Shown: positions 33,263 through 42,642, counted from the stretch's first letter. The stretch: 64,000 bases of DNA from Aliishimia sp963678085 (GCA_963678085.1 OY782680.1:2790001-2854000), one strand, 5' to 3'. Numbers and translations are program-made. Notes: generated by a model from the sequence alone, not told the origin.

Positions 33263-33699
33263 CCCAGATCTCCTGTACGCATCATGCGCAAATGCTCATA
33301 GCCGCGCATCAGCTCGCCCATCTCTTCAAAGGCCCCATGCAGATCTGTATCGCTGGTTTTCTGTGCTAGATCAGCAAAACTGAGATACGCAACCGCAAGA
33401 TCACCAGCCACGTCTTCTGTGCTTTTGTTGCGAAATGACTCGAGTTCCTTTGCGAACATCGTGAACGGAGAGGTCGCACCGCGTGTTATCCAAGCGCTCA
33501 AGGACATTTTCGGCGGCTGGCGGCTGGAAGAAACGGAAGCTACAAAGGATTCACGGACCGAGTCAGCCGCCTGACTGGATGGTGCCGCTGGGGCTTCGGC
33601 CTCGGTCGAGCTGGAGGTCTCCGCAGATTTCTTTGGAGAGGCTCTATCTTGTGCTGGAAGGGTCGGCCTGGATGAGCCGGAAATGCCTAAGCCACTCAT
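33259..33699 (-). CDS. Hypothetical protein of the type III-like operon
   Basis: 146 residues: a Ser/Ala/Pro-rich N-terminal half (SAETSSSTEAEAPAAPSSQA) of the kind seen in secreted proteins, then a helical C-terminal half (FTMFAKELESFRNKSTEDVA, GAFEEMGELMRGYEHLRMMR). No family is recognised. It starts by an ATGA overlap with the SctD-like gene and overlaps the TPR gene, so it could be a secreted substrate or needle-tip partner of that TPR protein; this is inference. Confidence 0.6.
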   Translation of the reverse strand: MSGLGISGSSRPTLPAQDRASPKKSAETSSSTEAEAPAAPSSQAADSVRESFVASVSSSRQPPKMSLSAWITRGATSPFTMFAKELESFRNKSTEDVAGDLAVAYLSFADLAQKTSDTDLHGAFEEMGELMRGYEHLRMMRTGDLG

Positions 33700-34718
33700 T
33701 CTGCACCTATCCTATAGTCAACCAATTGCTTTTCCTGCCCTCGTTCCAGCGACAATGTTGTTTCGTCAACGCCAGCTAATATCCAACCATCAATCAACTC
33801 TTCCCCGATTGAGATCTCATCCCCTGAGATCAAAATCACGGCCGGAGGCGCACTATAGCGCACCATTCCAATATTTGGCAGGCGGGCAAGACGCGCGGTT
33901 TGCGTGACCTCCCATACCATAGAAGGCGCGCCGCTTTGCGAGTCATACCATCCCTGAAACTCGCGGAACCTGCTCATTTGGGCTTCTGGGATTTTGCCTG
34001 ACGTTGAAAAGATATTATCCGCAATGACGTTAACGCGGAGTGTATCCCCGAACCCATATTCAGAAATTTTTGCACGCGCCGTGTCCAGCCATTGCATATC
34101 TGGCACAGGAGGTTCTTCAAAGGCGGCAACAGGCGTGTTTATATCAACGACGAATGTATTCCGGTCATTGAGCAACTGCCACACAACGCCGAGCAAGATC
34201 AAAATCAACAGCCCCATGACAGACATCAAAATCATGGGATCAACGCGCCCACGGCGCGGTTTGCCTGTCCCGCCTTGTAGGCTGCCTAGAGTATCAAGGC
34301 TTGGCATGGCCGGGCTGTTGCTGGGGCGCCTGAAAGTCATGCAGGCATCGCCCATCTCAAGTTGGAAGGGAACCTTGATTTCTGTCAACTGCTCGCCGGC
34401 AGCGACGGGTACGCCATCAATCGAGATATCCGCCTCAAGAGCCTCGACCGTAGCAAGGAGCCCAAAGGCAGAGCGCGTAAAGGAAATTGCCACATGACGA
34501 TCTGCAACGCCCTCATCCATAAGAACGATGTCAGCACCGCCCCGTGCCCCAACGACCATCGTTGTGACATTGAGGGTGCGTGTCTGCCCGGCTTGTAAGC
34601 CTTCCGTGAGTTCAACGGATATATCAGTCTTAGCCGCCGCGCTGCTAACGCGGTTCACAAAACTGTCTTTAAAGTCGGTCAAGACCCGCCCATGAGACGA
34701 GAGACTGGCGATACCCAT
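33696..34718 (-). CDS. SctD-like inner-membrane ring protein (FHA domain)
   Basis: 340 residues: a cytoplasmic FHA-like domain (VVGARGGADIVLMDEGVADR, HVAISF), then one membrane helix (PMILMSVMGLLILILLGVVW), and a periplasmic region with a ring-building pattern (LRVNVIADNIFSTSGKIPEA). This matches SctD/YscD of type III secretion, though shorter than usual. It lies 19 bp after the rod-like gene and overlaps the next gene. Confidence 0.55.
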   Translation of the reverse strand: MGIASLSSHGRVLTDFKDSFVNRVSSAAAKTDISVELTEGLQAGQTRTLNVTTMVVGARGGADIVLMDEGVADRHVAISFTRSAFGLLATVEALEADISIDGVPVAAGEQLTEIKVPFQLEMGDACMTFRRPSNSPAMPSLDTLGSLQGGTGKPRRGRVDPMILMSVMGLLILILLGVVWQLLNDRNTFVVDINTPVAAFEEPPVPDMQWLDTARAKISEYGFGDTLRVNVIADNIFSTSGKIPEAQMSRFREFQGWYDSQSGAPSMVWEVTQTARLARLPNIGMVRYSAPPAVILISGDEISIGEELIDGWILAGVDETTLSLERGQEKQLVDYRIGAE

Positions 34719-34737
34719 ACGAACGCTCGCTTACAAA

Positions 34738-35121
34738 TTAACTGCCACGGAGCACTTGGCTAACATCTCGCTGTACGTTTTGCGCGATCTTCCAAGCAAC
34801 TTGGTAATGTGTCATCTCAAAGTAGAGACTTGTGAAGCGCTGTTCAAGGTTTTCAGACACTTCTTCATTACTTCGCTCACCGCTTTTCGCGCTGTCAGAC
34901 ATGATGCCTGACTTTTCGGCACCGACCTCCCCGGCAAAAGTGCCGGAGATTTCATCCATGGGCGTTAACTCATCCGTGAACTCTGGCCGTTGCGACAGAG
35001 TCCCCAAACCTTGGTCGAATGCCTCAAGAAAGGCGTCGCGGTCCAGGTCACGGGTTTGTGGCTGGTCTTGAAACTTGGTTAGGTTTTCTAAACTTGCAAC
35101 TGACGAGATAGCCTCTGTCAT
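34738..35121 (-). CDS. SctI-like inner rod protein
   Basis: 127 residues, acidic and poorly structured except for the C-terminus (LYFEMTHYQVAWKIAQNVQR, DVSQVLRGS). That C-terminus resembles the helical end of type III inner rod proteins (SctI/YscI/EscI), which polymerises under the needle. The assignment rests on the C-terminal pattern and on the SctD-like neighbour. Confidence 0.55.
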   Translation of the reverse strand: MTEAISSVASLENLTKFQDQPQTRDLDRDAFLEAFDQGLGTLSQRPEFTDELTPMDEISGTFAGEVGAEKSGIMSDSAKSGERSNEEVSENLEQRFTSLYFEMTHYQVAWKIAQNVQRDVSQVLRGS

Positions 35122-35179
35122 GTGAACCTCATACCTTTGAAATCAACGGGATTCCCCCCAAGAACCAACGCGGATCGAC

Positions 35180-35329
35180 TTAGTCTTCGTTCGCAAATTC
35201 CAGGACTTCATCCTGAAGTATTGATTGCGAAAAGATATTAAAAAACTCTTCAGTCAGTCTTTCATCGCTTACGGTTAGGTTATCTGTATTGGCAAGACCA
35301 GCGTTGCCCGCATTGATTGTAGGATCCAT
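35180..35329 (-). CDS. Small acidic protein, first gene of the type III-like operon
   Basis: 49 residues beginning MDPTINAGNAGLANTDNLTV at the ATG at 35329, with AAAGGG upstream; the frame extends further but without a better start. The C-terminal half is one acidic helix (SDERLTEEFFNIFSQSIL). No family is recognised; a needle-related component is possible from position only. Confidence 0.5.
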   Translation of the reverse strand: MDPTINAGNAGLANTDNLTVSDERLTEEFFNIFSQSILQDEVLEFANED

Positions 35330-35549
35330 TTCTTTACCCTTTACACTCGCAATTATGTCCTGCAGGGAACATAGGGGTAACGGGATCACGGCTCAAGCAT
35401 TGCTTGAATTCTGTGCCAATTTTAGAGATTTTCGCCACAATCGTGGAAACAGTCCAAGGCGAATTTTGCGATTGTTTCTTAATATGGCCTGAATTTCTTT
35501 GGTCGAATTTTCAGACTATTCTTCGATTCTCCAAAATCAGGCGTATGAT

Positions 35550-36041
35550 CTAACCGATCAGCTCTCTTGGGATCACGAAATCCAGGGTTTTGCCACTGCG
35601 CCAGTCCAAGCCGTCCCAACTGGTCGTCTCGAACTTTGCGACCCAAGTTGCGCATGTGGGGTAGTCATAGAACCTGGGATGGGTTGGGAGTGTCTCAGCC
35701 AGTTGCCCCGCAAATTGCGCGATACCTGGATTATGCCCCACCATCAGAACCGTGTTGCCCTTGACCCGTTGTAAAACCTGCATCATCTGGCTGGCTGAGG
35801 CATGATAGAGCGCGGGAACATAGTCCGCAGGGCATTTCAAAGCGAGCCGCATAAAGGTTTCTTGGGTGCGCGCCGCTGTGGAAACCAGCGCCCTGTCAGG
35901 CAGAAAATGTTTCTCACGCAGCCACGCCCCTAATGCCTCAGCCGAGGATCTGCCTCGCGCGTTCAGCGGGCGGTCGTGATCATCGAGGCTCGGATCGCCC
36001 CAGCTCGATTTCGCATGGCGCATCAAGATGAGTGTCAGCAT
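35550..36041 (-). CDS. Histidine phosphatase (SixA-like)
   Basis: 163 residues of the histidine phosphatase superfamily: catalytic RHAKSSWGD at residue 8, the S/T-AARTQET motif and the second His in MVGHNPGIAQ. SixA-like proteins remove phosphate from phosphohistidine in phosphorelay proteins; the target here is unknown. It lies 1 bp after the 4Fe-4S gene on the same strand. Confidence 0.88.
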   Translation of the reverse strand: MLTLILMRHAKSSWGDPSLDDHDRPLNARGRSSAEALGAWLREKHFLPDRALVSTAARTQETFMRLALKCPADYVPALYHASASQMMQVLQRVKGNTVLMVGHNPGIAQFAGQLAETLPTHPRFYDYPTCATWVAKFETTSWDGLDWRSGKTLDFVIPRELIG

Positions 36042-36042
36042 A

Positions 36043-36666
36043 TTACCCTCTCATAAAGGCGTGCATATGGAAGCGGGACTGCTCAGGATCTCGGGCAAAG
36101 CGCTCGGACACAGGGCAAGCCCGGCGCACCAGGCAACCATTCATGCAGTCATCGCCAGCGTTTTGAATATGGGACTTGCAGCGCGGCACGTCATACATCT
36201 CGGTGGCAGAGAGCGCGCCGACCGGACAAGCAGATACGCATGGCCTGTGGCACACTGCACAGGGATTTTGCGCGGCAGCTTGTGGGAGCGGGTGCAAATC
36301 CTGCCAAACCAGCGCCCCCCGGATCGAAATCATCAGCCCCGCCACATCATGCACCAACATACCTGTAGGGCTCGACCAAAACCGCCCTGTGCCCTGAGCC
36401 CAAGCAATGAACGGCAAATAGGGTGGCCCATCTGAGGGGAAACAGGCCTGCGCCTCCGCGCCCTCAGCGATCTTCCCAATCACCCGTTTTGACCAGCGAT
36501 CGAGTGGATCTGGCCCGCCGTCCATATATTCCAGGCTTACCTTGAACTGCGGCCACAGCCCCTTTGCGGCCCCAAGCAGCGCAATTGTGCGCCCCTCATC
36601 CCAAAGCGCGCCCATCAAAAACAAACCATTCGGCGCGGCCTGCGCCTCAAGCTCTTGCCAATTCAT
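36043..36666 (-). CDS. 4Fe-4S ferredoxin-like protein
   Basis: 207 residues with Cys motifs CAVCHRPCVSACPVG and CKSHI...CMNGCLVRRACP near the C-terminus, resembling the iron-sulfur part of epoxyqueuosine reductase-like proteins without the full length. The N-terminal 130 residues are unassigned (ALWDEGRTIALLGAAKGLWP). I start at ATG 36666, which overlaps the stop of the sterol desaturase gene (ATGA). It probably transfers electrons; a link to the desaturase is possible from coupling. Confidence 0.75.
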   Translation of the reverse strand: MNWQELEAQAAPNGLFLMGALWDEGRTIALLGAAKGLWPQFKVSLEYMDGGPDPLDRWSKRVIGKIAEGAEAQACFPSDGPPYLPFIAWAQGTGRFWSSPTGMLVHDVAGLMISIRGALVWQDLHPLPQAAAQNPCAVCHRPCVSACPVGALSATEMYDVPRCKSHIQNAGDDCMNGCLVRRACPVSERFARDPEQSRFHMHAFMRG

Positions 36667-37442
36667 TTGCGAAAGAACGGCAAGGCAAAGCTCCAAGGGA
36701 ACTGTGTGGGGCGGGTATCTTGCCATTCCAGGCCGATTTTCATGGTCTCATGCCCCTCTTTAGGCTGCGCAATATAGGTGCCAAAGATACGGTCCCAGAT
36801 CGAAAGCGCAAAGCCATAATTGCTGTCATGCTCATGGCGATGCACAGAATGGTGGACCCGATGCATATCAGGCGTCACAAGCACGCGGCGCAGCAGAGCA
36901 TCAAAGCCAAGGGGCAGGCGCAGATTGGAGTGATTGAACATCGCAGTGCCGTTCAAGATCACTTCAAACAGGATAATAGCCAAGGCCGAGGGACCAATCA
37001 CATAGACCAAGCCAACCTTGACCAGCATGGAGAGCGCGATTTCAAGCGGATGAAAGCGAATGGCGGTGCTCACGTCGATCTCGACATCTGCGTGATGCAC
37101 CCGGTGAAGACGCCAAAGCAGCGGGATTTTATGGGTGATCAAATGCTGGGCCCAGATCGCAAAGTCAAAGATCAAAATGGTGAGCAGAACTTCAACAGCG
37201 CCCGGCCAGCCCAGCTGGTTAAACAGCCCCCACCCATTCGCGCCCGCATCCAAGGCCGCGCCAACGGCGACCAAAGGCAGGGCCCAAACGGTCAGGGAAT
37301 TGCTCAGCGAAAACAGCCAATTGGTGATCCACCGGCGCGTCTTTGAAAACCGACGCACGCGCCGGGGCAGCCAAGCCTCCATGGCGGCAAAGAGCACAAA
37401 AAGGCCCAAGAAAATCGGTAAGCGTATGAGTTCTAGATCCAT
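36663..37442 (-). CDS. Sterol desaturase / fatty acid hydroxylase family protein
   Basis: 259 residues, an integral membrane di-iron enzyme. The His clusters are HLITH, HRVHH, FNHSN and HRVHHSVHRHEH, spread over about four membrane helices. The family hydroxylates or desaturates lipids; the substrate is unknown. It is translationally coupled to the downstream 4Fe-4S protein, a possible electron donor. Confidence 0.88.
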   Translation of the reverse strand: MDLELIRLPIFLGLFVLFAAMEAWLPRRVRRFSKTRRWITNWLFSLSNSLTVWALPLVAVGAALDAGANGWGLFNQLGWPGAVEVLLTILIFDFAIWAQHLITHKIPLLWRLHRVHHADVEIDVSTAIRFHPLEIALSMLVKVGLVYVIGPSALAIILFEVILNGTAMFNHSNLRLPLGFDALLRRVLVTPDMHRVHHSVHRHEHDSNYGFALSIWDRIFGTYIAQPKEGHETMKIGLEWQDTRPTQFPWSFALPFFRK

Positions 37443-37486
37443 GCTGCTAACTTATGGCGCTGCTGCTTAAAAGCAATTGATACAGA

Positions 37487-38350
37487 TTACCCCGCACGGA
37501 TCATGCTGCCTGCACCATGTTCGGTGAATAGCTCAAGCAGGCAAGCATTGGGCGTGCGCCCATCCAAGATCACAGCGGCTTTCACGCCCGATGCAATCGC
37601 CTCTAGCACGGTTTCCGTTTTGGGGATCATGCCGCCTGCGATGATACCGTCCTTGGTCATTTGGCGGATTTGCTCGGCCGTGAGCTCGGTGACGACTTCA
37701 CCGCTTTCATTCTTGACCCCGGACACATCGGTCAGCAACAACAGACGGTCTGCCTGCAAAGCCCCGGCAATCGCGCCCGCAACGGTATCGCCATTGATAT
37801 TATAGGTCTCCCCGCCGCGGCCGGCCCCAAGGGGCGCGATCACGGGCACCATTTCATTGTCAAAAAGCGTGGTCAGGATATGAGGGTCGATCTCGCTGGG
37901 TTTGCCCACAAGGCCAAGCTCAGGGTCCGCAGGCTCGCATAGGATCAGGTTCGCATCCTTGCCCGACAGGCCCACCGCCCGCCCGCCTTGGCGGTTGATG
38001 GCTTGCACAATCCGCTTATTGACAACGCCCGAAAGCACCATCTCGACCACTTCCATTGTGGCGGCGTCCGTGACACGCTTGCCGTTTTTGAACTCAGAGG
38101 TGATGTCCAGCCGCTCAAGCATTGCATTGATCATCGGCCCGCCGCCATGCACGACAACCGGGTTCACCCCGACTTGTCGCATCAAGACCACATCGCGAGC
38201 AAAGCTCTCCATCGCCGCATCTGAACCCATCGCATGCCCGCCCAGCTTGATCACCACAATCGAGCCGGTATGGCGCTGCAAATAAGGCAGGGCTTGGTTC
38301 AAGGTGGCGGCGGTGGCGATCCAATCAGCGTTCATATCTCTGCGTTTCAT
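37487..38350 (-). CDS. argB: Acetylglutamate kinase
   Basis: 287 residues. N-acetylglutamate kinase of arginine synthesis, with KLGGHAM at the phosphate-binding start, VVHGGGPMINAML, NKRIVQAINRQGG, YNINGDTVAGAIA and GGMIPKTE. All match the family over its full length. The first ATG is used; one five codons later is an alternative. It follows engB at a distance of 170 bp that holds the second 62-bp repeat. Confidence 0.96.
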   Translation of the reverse strand: MKRRDMNADWIATAATLNQALPYLQRHTGSIVVIKLGGHAMGSDAAMESFARDVVLMRQVGVNPVVVHGGGPMINAMLERLDITSEFKNGKRVTDAATMEVVEMVLSGVVNKRIVQAINRQGGRAVGLSGKDANLILCEPADPELGLVGKPSEIDPHILTTLFDNEMVPVIAPLGAGRGGETYNINGDTVAGAIAGALQADRLLLLTDVSGVKNESGEVVTELTAEQIRQMTKDGIIAGGMIPKTETVLEAIASGVKAAVILDGRTPNACLLELFTEHGAGSMIRAG

Positions 38351-38438
38351 CTCTCAGGCCTCTTTTTCGCCGGGCTTTCTGACCGGGATTGCACAGGGCC
38401 GCAAGACGAAAGGTGGTTTCGAGCGAAATCAACCGTCA

Positions 38439-38500
38439 GCGCCGTGGGGGTTTTGCACCCCCACACCCCCGCAAGGTATTTATTGGCCAAATGAAGGGGG
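38439..38500 (-). repeat. 62-bp dispersed repeat, copy B, 3' of engB
   Basis: This is the inverse copy of 1728-1789 with one mismatch. On the minus strand it starts 20 bp after the engB stop and is read in the engB direction, ending before argB. The same hairpin, GTGGGGGT/ACCCCCAC, is present. Confidence 0.85.
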
Positions 38501-38520
38501 CGCTTGGAGGTAATCTTGCT

Positions 38521-39171
38521 TCACTCTAAATGAGCAATCACACTGCGCAGCGTCGCGATCCCGTCCCCCTTTTCAGACGAGGTCAGCAGCAGCTCGGGAT
38601 AGGCCGCCGGGTGTTTTGATAGAGAGGCGCGCACTTGGGCGAGCACCTTTTCGCGCTCGGAGTGCTTTACCTTATCGGCCTTGGTCATGACCACTTGAAA
38701 GGTCACAGCCGCGCTATCGAGCAGGCTTAGGATCTCTTCATCGACCTTTTTCACGCCGTGGCGTGTGTCAATCAGCACAAAGGCGCGGCGCAGCGTGGCG
38801 CGGCCTGAGAGATATTGTTTAAGAAGCGCCTGCCATTTCGCCACCACGGCCACAGGCGCATTGGCATAACCATAGCCGGGCAGATCCACCAGATAATGGC
38901 TCTCACCCAAGGTGAAATAGTTAATCTCTTGGGTGCGCCCTGGCGTATTAGAAGCACGCGCCAGACCTTTGCGCCCGGTGAGCGCATTGATCAGGCTGGA
39001 CTTTCCCACATTAGAGCGGCCCGCAAAGCAGACCTCGAGCCGATCATCGGGGGGCAGGCCACTCATGGCGACGACACCCTTGAGGAACTCTGCCCCGCCC
39101 GCAAAGAACTTACGCCCCCGCTCACGCGCAAAATCATCTGGCTCAGCCACGAGGGGAAAGGGCAAAGTCAT
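38521..39171 (-). CDS. engB: Ribosome biogenesis GTPase EngB/YsxC
   Basis: 216 residues with all GTPase motifs: G1 GRSNVGKSSLI, G3 DLPGYGYAN, G4 TKADK and a late SSEKGDG (G5). EngB helps late assembly of the 50S subunit. The start overlaps the MOSC gene stop (ATGA), placing it in a yidC-MOSC-engB operon, the common order in alphaproteobacteria. Confidence 0.96.
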   Translation of the reverse strand: MTLPFPLVAEPDDFARERGRKFFAGGAEFLKGVVAMSGLPPDDRLEVCFAGRSNVGKSSLINALTGRKGLARASNTPGRTQEINYFTLGESHYLVDLPGYGYANAPVAVVAKWQALLKQYLSGRATLRRAFVLIDTRHGVKKVDEEILSLLDSAAVTFQVVMTKADKVKHSEREKVLAQVRASLSKHPAAYPELLLTSSEKGDGIATLRSVIAHLE

Positions 39172-39908
39172 GTGACGCTCACCGCAGCACCACAGGAGAT
39201 TTCTCCGCCGCGTGTTACTTTTGCGTAAACTCCAAAGTCTGTATGGTCCCAGCCATCTTGCAGCAATTTAAGAGTATTGACATCGCGCGCGCCAGTCTCT
39301 GGGTTGGCCTCAGTGGCGCGGCAGCGGGTGATAGGCTCGATGATTTCGAGCTGCGCCGCGCCTATGGTGAGCGTCTTGCCGATCAGGTCGAACTCTTCCC
39401 AGGGCGCGAGGCCGTCCAGCCAGAGATTGCCGCGAAACCTGCGCGGATCCAACTCTACCCCGGCCTTTTGGCTGAGGGCACGCAAGCTCGAGAGGTTCAG
39501 AACCGAAACCGACGCAAAAGGCGCATCCGCCATGCCTATCTCGGGCGACTTGACCAAAGAGACCGCTTGGGGCCGTGTTTCGGGATAGATTGGGGCGAGC
39601 CAGTCGAACAGGTCTTGCGCCGCGCCTTCATCAAGAGAGATTTTCAGTACCGGGCGATCTGGATGGGAAAGCTCTATCTCATCTCCAACCATGCGCGATG
39701 TTACGGCCATTAAGGACGGACCCTTTGCACCGCGCAGAAAGTTGCGGCAATTCCGCCAGCCCTCGCTGGGATCACCCCCCGTCTCAAGCACCGCCCAAGA
39801 ACGATCCAAGGGTAAGGGCAGGCCCGCCGTCAGATCGATGTGCTCCAACGCCTCGGCCCCAATCCCCTTGATAGGATGCCGCCAGATTTGCGCCAGAGTA
39901 GCGCTCAT
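39168..39908 (-). CDS. MOSC domain protein
   Basis: 246 residues with an N-terminal MOSC beta-barrel region (IWRHPIKGIGAEALEHIDLT) and the MOSC core (RFRGNLWLDGLAPWEEFDLI, ITRCRATEANPETGARD). The single Cys in RCRATE is the usual sulfur carrier. Related proteins handle molybdenum-cofactor sulfur or reduce N-hydroxylated compounds. It overlaps both yidC and engB by 4 bp. Confidence 0.9.
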   Translation of the reverse strand: MSATLAQIWRHPIKGIGAEALEHIDLTAGLPLPLDRSWAVLETGGDPSEGWRNCRNFLRGAKGPSLMAVTSRMVGDEIELSHPDRPVLKISLDEGAAQDLFDWLAPIYPETRPQAVSLVKSPEIGMADAPFASVSVLNLSSLRALSQKAGVELDPRRFRGNLWLDGLAPWEEFDLIGKTLTIGAAQLEIIEPITRCRATEANPETGARDVNTLKLLQDGWDHTDFGVYAKVTRGGEISCGAAVSVT

Positions 39909-41752
39909 TTATCACCTTTGGGTTTGCGCTTAAAGCTGCTGGAAATATTGCCGAACAGATCAGGGGTGTAGCCTTGCGAGCGCATGATCAGATATTGCTG
40001 GGCAAAGGTGATCACGTTGTTGGCAATCCAGTACACCACCAAGCCGCTGGCAAATGAGCCAAGCATGAACATGAAAATCCATGGCATCCAGGCAAAAATC
40101 ATCTGCTGGGTTGGATCTGTTGGCGCTGGGTTCAGCTTTTGTTGCAGCCACATGGAAATGCCGAGGATCAGCGGCAAGATACCGATAAAGATCAGCGAGA
40201 GGATCGAGTTTGGATCGGGCGATGCAAAGGGCAGCAAGCCAAACAGGTTGATGATCGAGGTCGGATCGGGCGCGGACAGATCCTGAAACGGGCCAAGCCA
40301 AGGCGCATGGCGCAGCTCAATCGTGACCAGGATCACCTTATAGAGCGAGAAGAAAATCGGAATCTGCAAAAGGATCGGCAAACAGCCCGCCGCCGGGTTC
40401 ACCTTTTCCTTTTTGTAAAGCGCCATCATTTCTTGTTGCAGCTTTTGACGATCATCGCCCGCGCGCTCTTTGAGCTTTTGCATTTCGGGCTGCAGTTCTT
40501 TCATCTTGGCCATGGAGACATAGGATTTGAACGCAAGCGGCAAGAGCAGCGCTTTGATGGTCAGGGTCAGCCCAATAATCGCCCAGCCCATATTGCCAAT
40601 CAGCGCGTTCAGCTCATGCAGCAGCCAGAAAATCGGCTTGGTCAGGAAAAAGAACCAACCCCAATCAATGCTGTCGATAAAGTTCTTAACAACCGGGCGC
40701 TCAGGGTCTTGTTTCAGACCAAAGAGGCGCTCAAGGAAGGAGGGGTCATTTTGATAGTGGCGGATCGCCTCCCATTCTTTGGCCCCTGCAAACAGCCGCG
40801 TGGTGATCGAAAGCGATTGCCCCGGCGCAACGCTTTGCTTTTGTTGGCGTGCACTCAGCTGGTAGATCCCAAGCCGCTCATCAACAAAGGCCTCAACCCG
40901 AAAAGGTTTTCCCGTGTCGGCGACAAGAATAGATTGCCAGAAATGGTCAGTGAACCCGGCCCATTGCGCATCATTCACAGCCTCTTCAGCGCGGCTCGCA
41001 GGTGTGGGCAGATCATCCCAATCAATATCGAAACGCTCTTTTTGCCCTTGGATCATCGCGCCTTCATGCACGAGCCAGTTGTTTTTGCCTGCATCTTCCG
41101 GCAGCCCGTGCCGCGCAAGCAACGCATAGGGCGTGAGCGAAACAGAACCAGCAGAGGTATTGCGCACGGTTTGGGTCACGGTGAACATGAAATCCGCATC
41201 AACCGCGATGACGCGCTCAAAGATCAGGCCCGCGCCATTGTCCCATTGCAATGTCACAGGCGTCTGCGGGGTGAGAGTATTGTCACCAACCTGCCCCCAA
41301 AGCGTCTTAAAGCCAGGAACCATGTCCGCGCCGAGCCCCTCGCCCGCAGCCCAGCCATAGGCGGCATAAAACGCGCCGGTCTGCCCCTGGGGTGTCAGCA
41401 ATTGCACCGTATCGGCCTCGGGGTCTAGCTCTGTTCTGTAATCTTGCAGAAACAGCTCATCAATACGCCCCCCAGCCAGAGACACAGAGCCTTGCAGGCG
41501 CGGCGTGTCAATCGTCAGGCGCGGCGCATCTGCTACATCGTCAACCGTCTGTGCGGTTTGCCCCCCCGCGCTTTCCGTAGCAATCGGTTGCAAAGGGCCA
41601 GTTTCGCTTGGCGCGCCCTGCTCTGTGGCCTCCTGAGGCGGGGTTTGCGCGAGCTCCTCAACCGGTTCGGGTGGAAAAATGGCATACCACACCAAAATCA
41701 CCAGAAAGCTAAGCGCTGTTGCCAAGATCAGATTTTTGTTTTGCTCGCCCAT
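39905..41752 (-). CDS. yidC: Membrane protein insertase YidC
   Basis: 615 residues. An N-terminal membrane anchor (LILATALSFLVILVWYAIF) is followed by a Pro/Glu-rich linker, a large periplasmic beta domain, and the conserved C-terminal five-helix core (MGWAIIGLTLTIKALLLPLA, MKELQPEMQKLKERAGDD, PAAGCLPILLQIPIFFSLYK). The positively charged groove Arg is not assigned here. It inserts and folds inner-membrane proteins. It heads the operon with MOSC and engB. Confidence 0.97.
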   Translation of the reverse strand: MGEQNKNLILATALSFLVILVWYAIFPPEPVEELAQTPPQEATEQGAPSETGPLQPIATESAGGQTAQTVDDVADAPRLTIDTPRLQGSVSLAGGRIDELFLQDYRTELDPEADTVQLLTPQGQTGAFYAAYGWAAGEGLGADMVPGFKTLWGQVGDNTLTPQTPVTLQWDNGAGLIFERVIAVDADFMFTVTQTVRNTSAGSVSLTPYALLARHGLPEDAGKNNWLVHEGAMIQGQKERFDIDWDDLPTPASRAEEAVNDAQWAGFTDHFWQSILVADTGKPFRVEAFVDERLGIYQLSARQQKQSVAPGQSLSITTRLFAGAKEWEAIRHYQNDPSFLERLFGLKQDPERPVVKNFIDSIDWGWFFFLTKPIFWLLHELNALIGNMGWAIIGLTLTIKALLLPLAFKSYVSMAKMKELQPEMQKLKERAGDDRQKLQQEMMALYKKEKVNPAAGCLPILLQIPIFFSLYKVILVTIELRHAPWLGPFQDLSAPDPTSIINLFGLLPFASPDPNSILSLIFIGILPLILGISMWLQQKLNPAPTDPTQQMIFAWMPWIFMFMLGSFASGLVVYWIANNVITFAQQYLIMRSQGYTPDLFGNISSSFKRKPKGDK

Positions 41753-41873
41753 GTTGGACTTCCACCTATCCGCTCTGTCACATGATCCCGCGCCTTCAAC
41801 GCGACCCTGTGGAAAAGGTCAAGGGGGCGAAGTGCTTTAGCTTTGCCAATCGCCCGGAATTCAGGCCATTAGA

Positions 41874-42596
41874 TCAGTTATTCAAATAGAATGTGATCGT
41901 GGTAACAACCCGCACCATCTTTTCAGCCGCTTTTGTGTCGCTGCCACTGCCCGAGAGATCTTCTACTTGAAACCCACCCTGGCGTGCATTTTGGATCCCA
42001 CCAACGGTGACACCGGCATTTTTGGCGAACTCATCTGCGGCCACGCGCGCATTCTCGGTCGCTTCGCGCAGCATATCAGGCTTGATGTCATTAAGCCCGC
42101 TAAAGCGATAGAAGGGCGGGCGGATCGAAATATCAACACCCCGACGCGGCAGTGCAACCGCTTCAAGATAGGCAGCCTTAACTTTGCTCAAATCAGTGGT
42201 TTGAACCTGAACAGAGCCATAAGCCTTGTAGTTTGTATGAAGATATTCTCCGTCTTTATTCGTGTAGTAATCCTTAGAAAATTGAATTGGCGTTGCGGCT
42301 ATATCTGCCTGCGCCAACTCATGTGCCTGCAAAATCTGCAAAACCGCGTCACGCTTGGCCTCAGCTCCAAGATAAAGCGCCTCTACATCCGGCTCACCGG
42401 CTGTTGCCTCTGCGGCGGAATAGGTGATTGTCCAATGCGCATTATCTGCTGGAACGACCCGCTCGGCGAGCCCCTTTACCGTGGCGGTGTTCACAGCTGT
42501 TCGCCCGTTTACAATGGTTTGGCTGCCAAAATACCCCGCCAGAGCGATGCCCGCCCCCAAACAAATGCCGATGGCCAACTGTCCCAAATTACTCAT
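41874..42596 (-). CDS. SIMPL (DUF541) domain periplasmic protein
   Basis: 240 residues with an N-terminal anchor or signal (MSNLGQLAIGICLGAGIALA) and a SIMPL domain: TATVKGLAERVVPADNAHWT, then YKAYGSVQVQTTDLSKVKAA and ATENARVAADEFAKNAGVTV. The family is periplasmic and of unclear function. The ATG at 42596 with AGAGGG upstream is better than GTG 42617. Confidence 0.87.
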   Translation of the reverse strand: MSNLGQLAIGICLGAGIALAGYFGSQTIVNGRTAVNTATVKGLAERVVPADNAHWTITYSAAEATAGEPDVEALYLGAEAKRDAVLQILQAHELAQADIAATPIQFSKDYYTNKDGEYLHTNYKAYGSVQVQTTDLSKVKAAYLEAVALPRRGVDISIRPPFYRFSGLNDIKPDMLREATENARVAADEFAKNAGVTVGGIQNARQGGFQVEDLSGSGSDTKAAEKMVRVVTTITFYLNN

Positions 42597-42642
42597 TGTT
42601 TTACCCTCTGTTTTCACACGCTATCTTAACAACCTAACCCAG

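Noticed and set aside
40139..41428. 429-codon plus-strand frame opposite yidC
   Set aside because: yidC is certain on the minus strand; the frame gives a basic, motif-free product.
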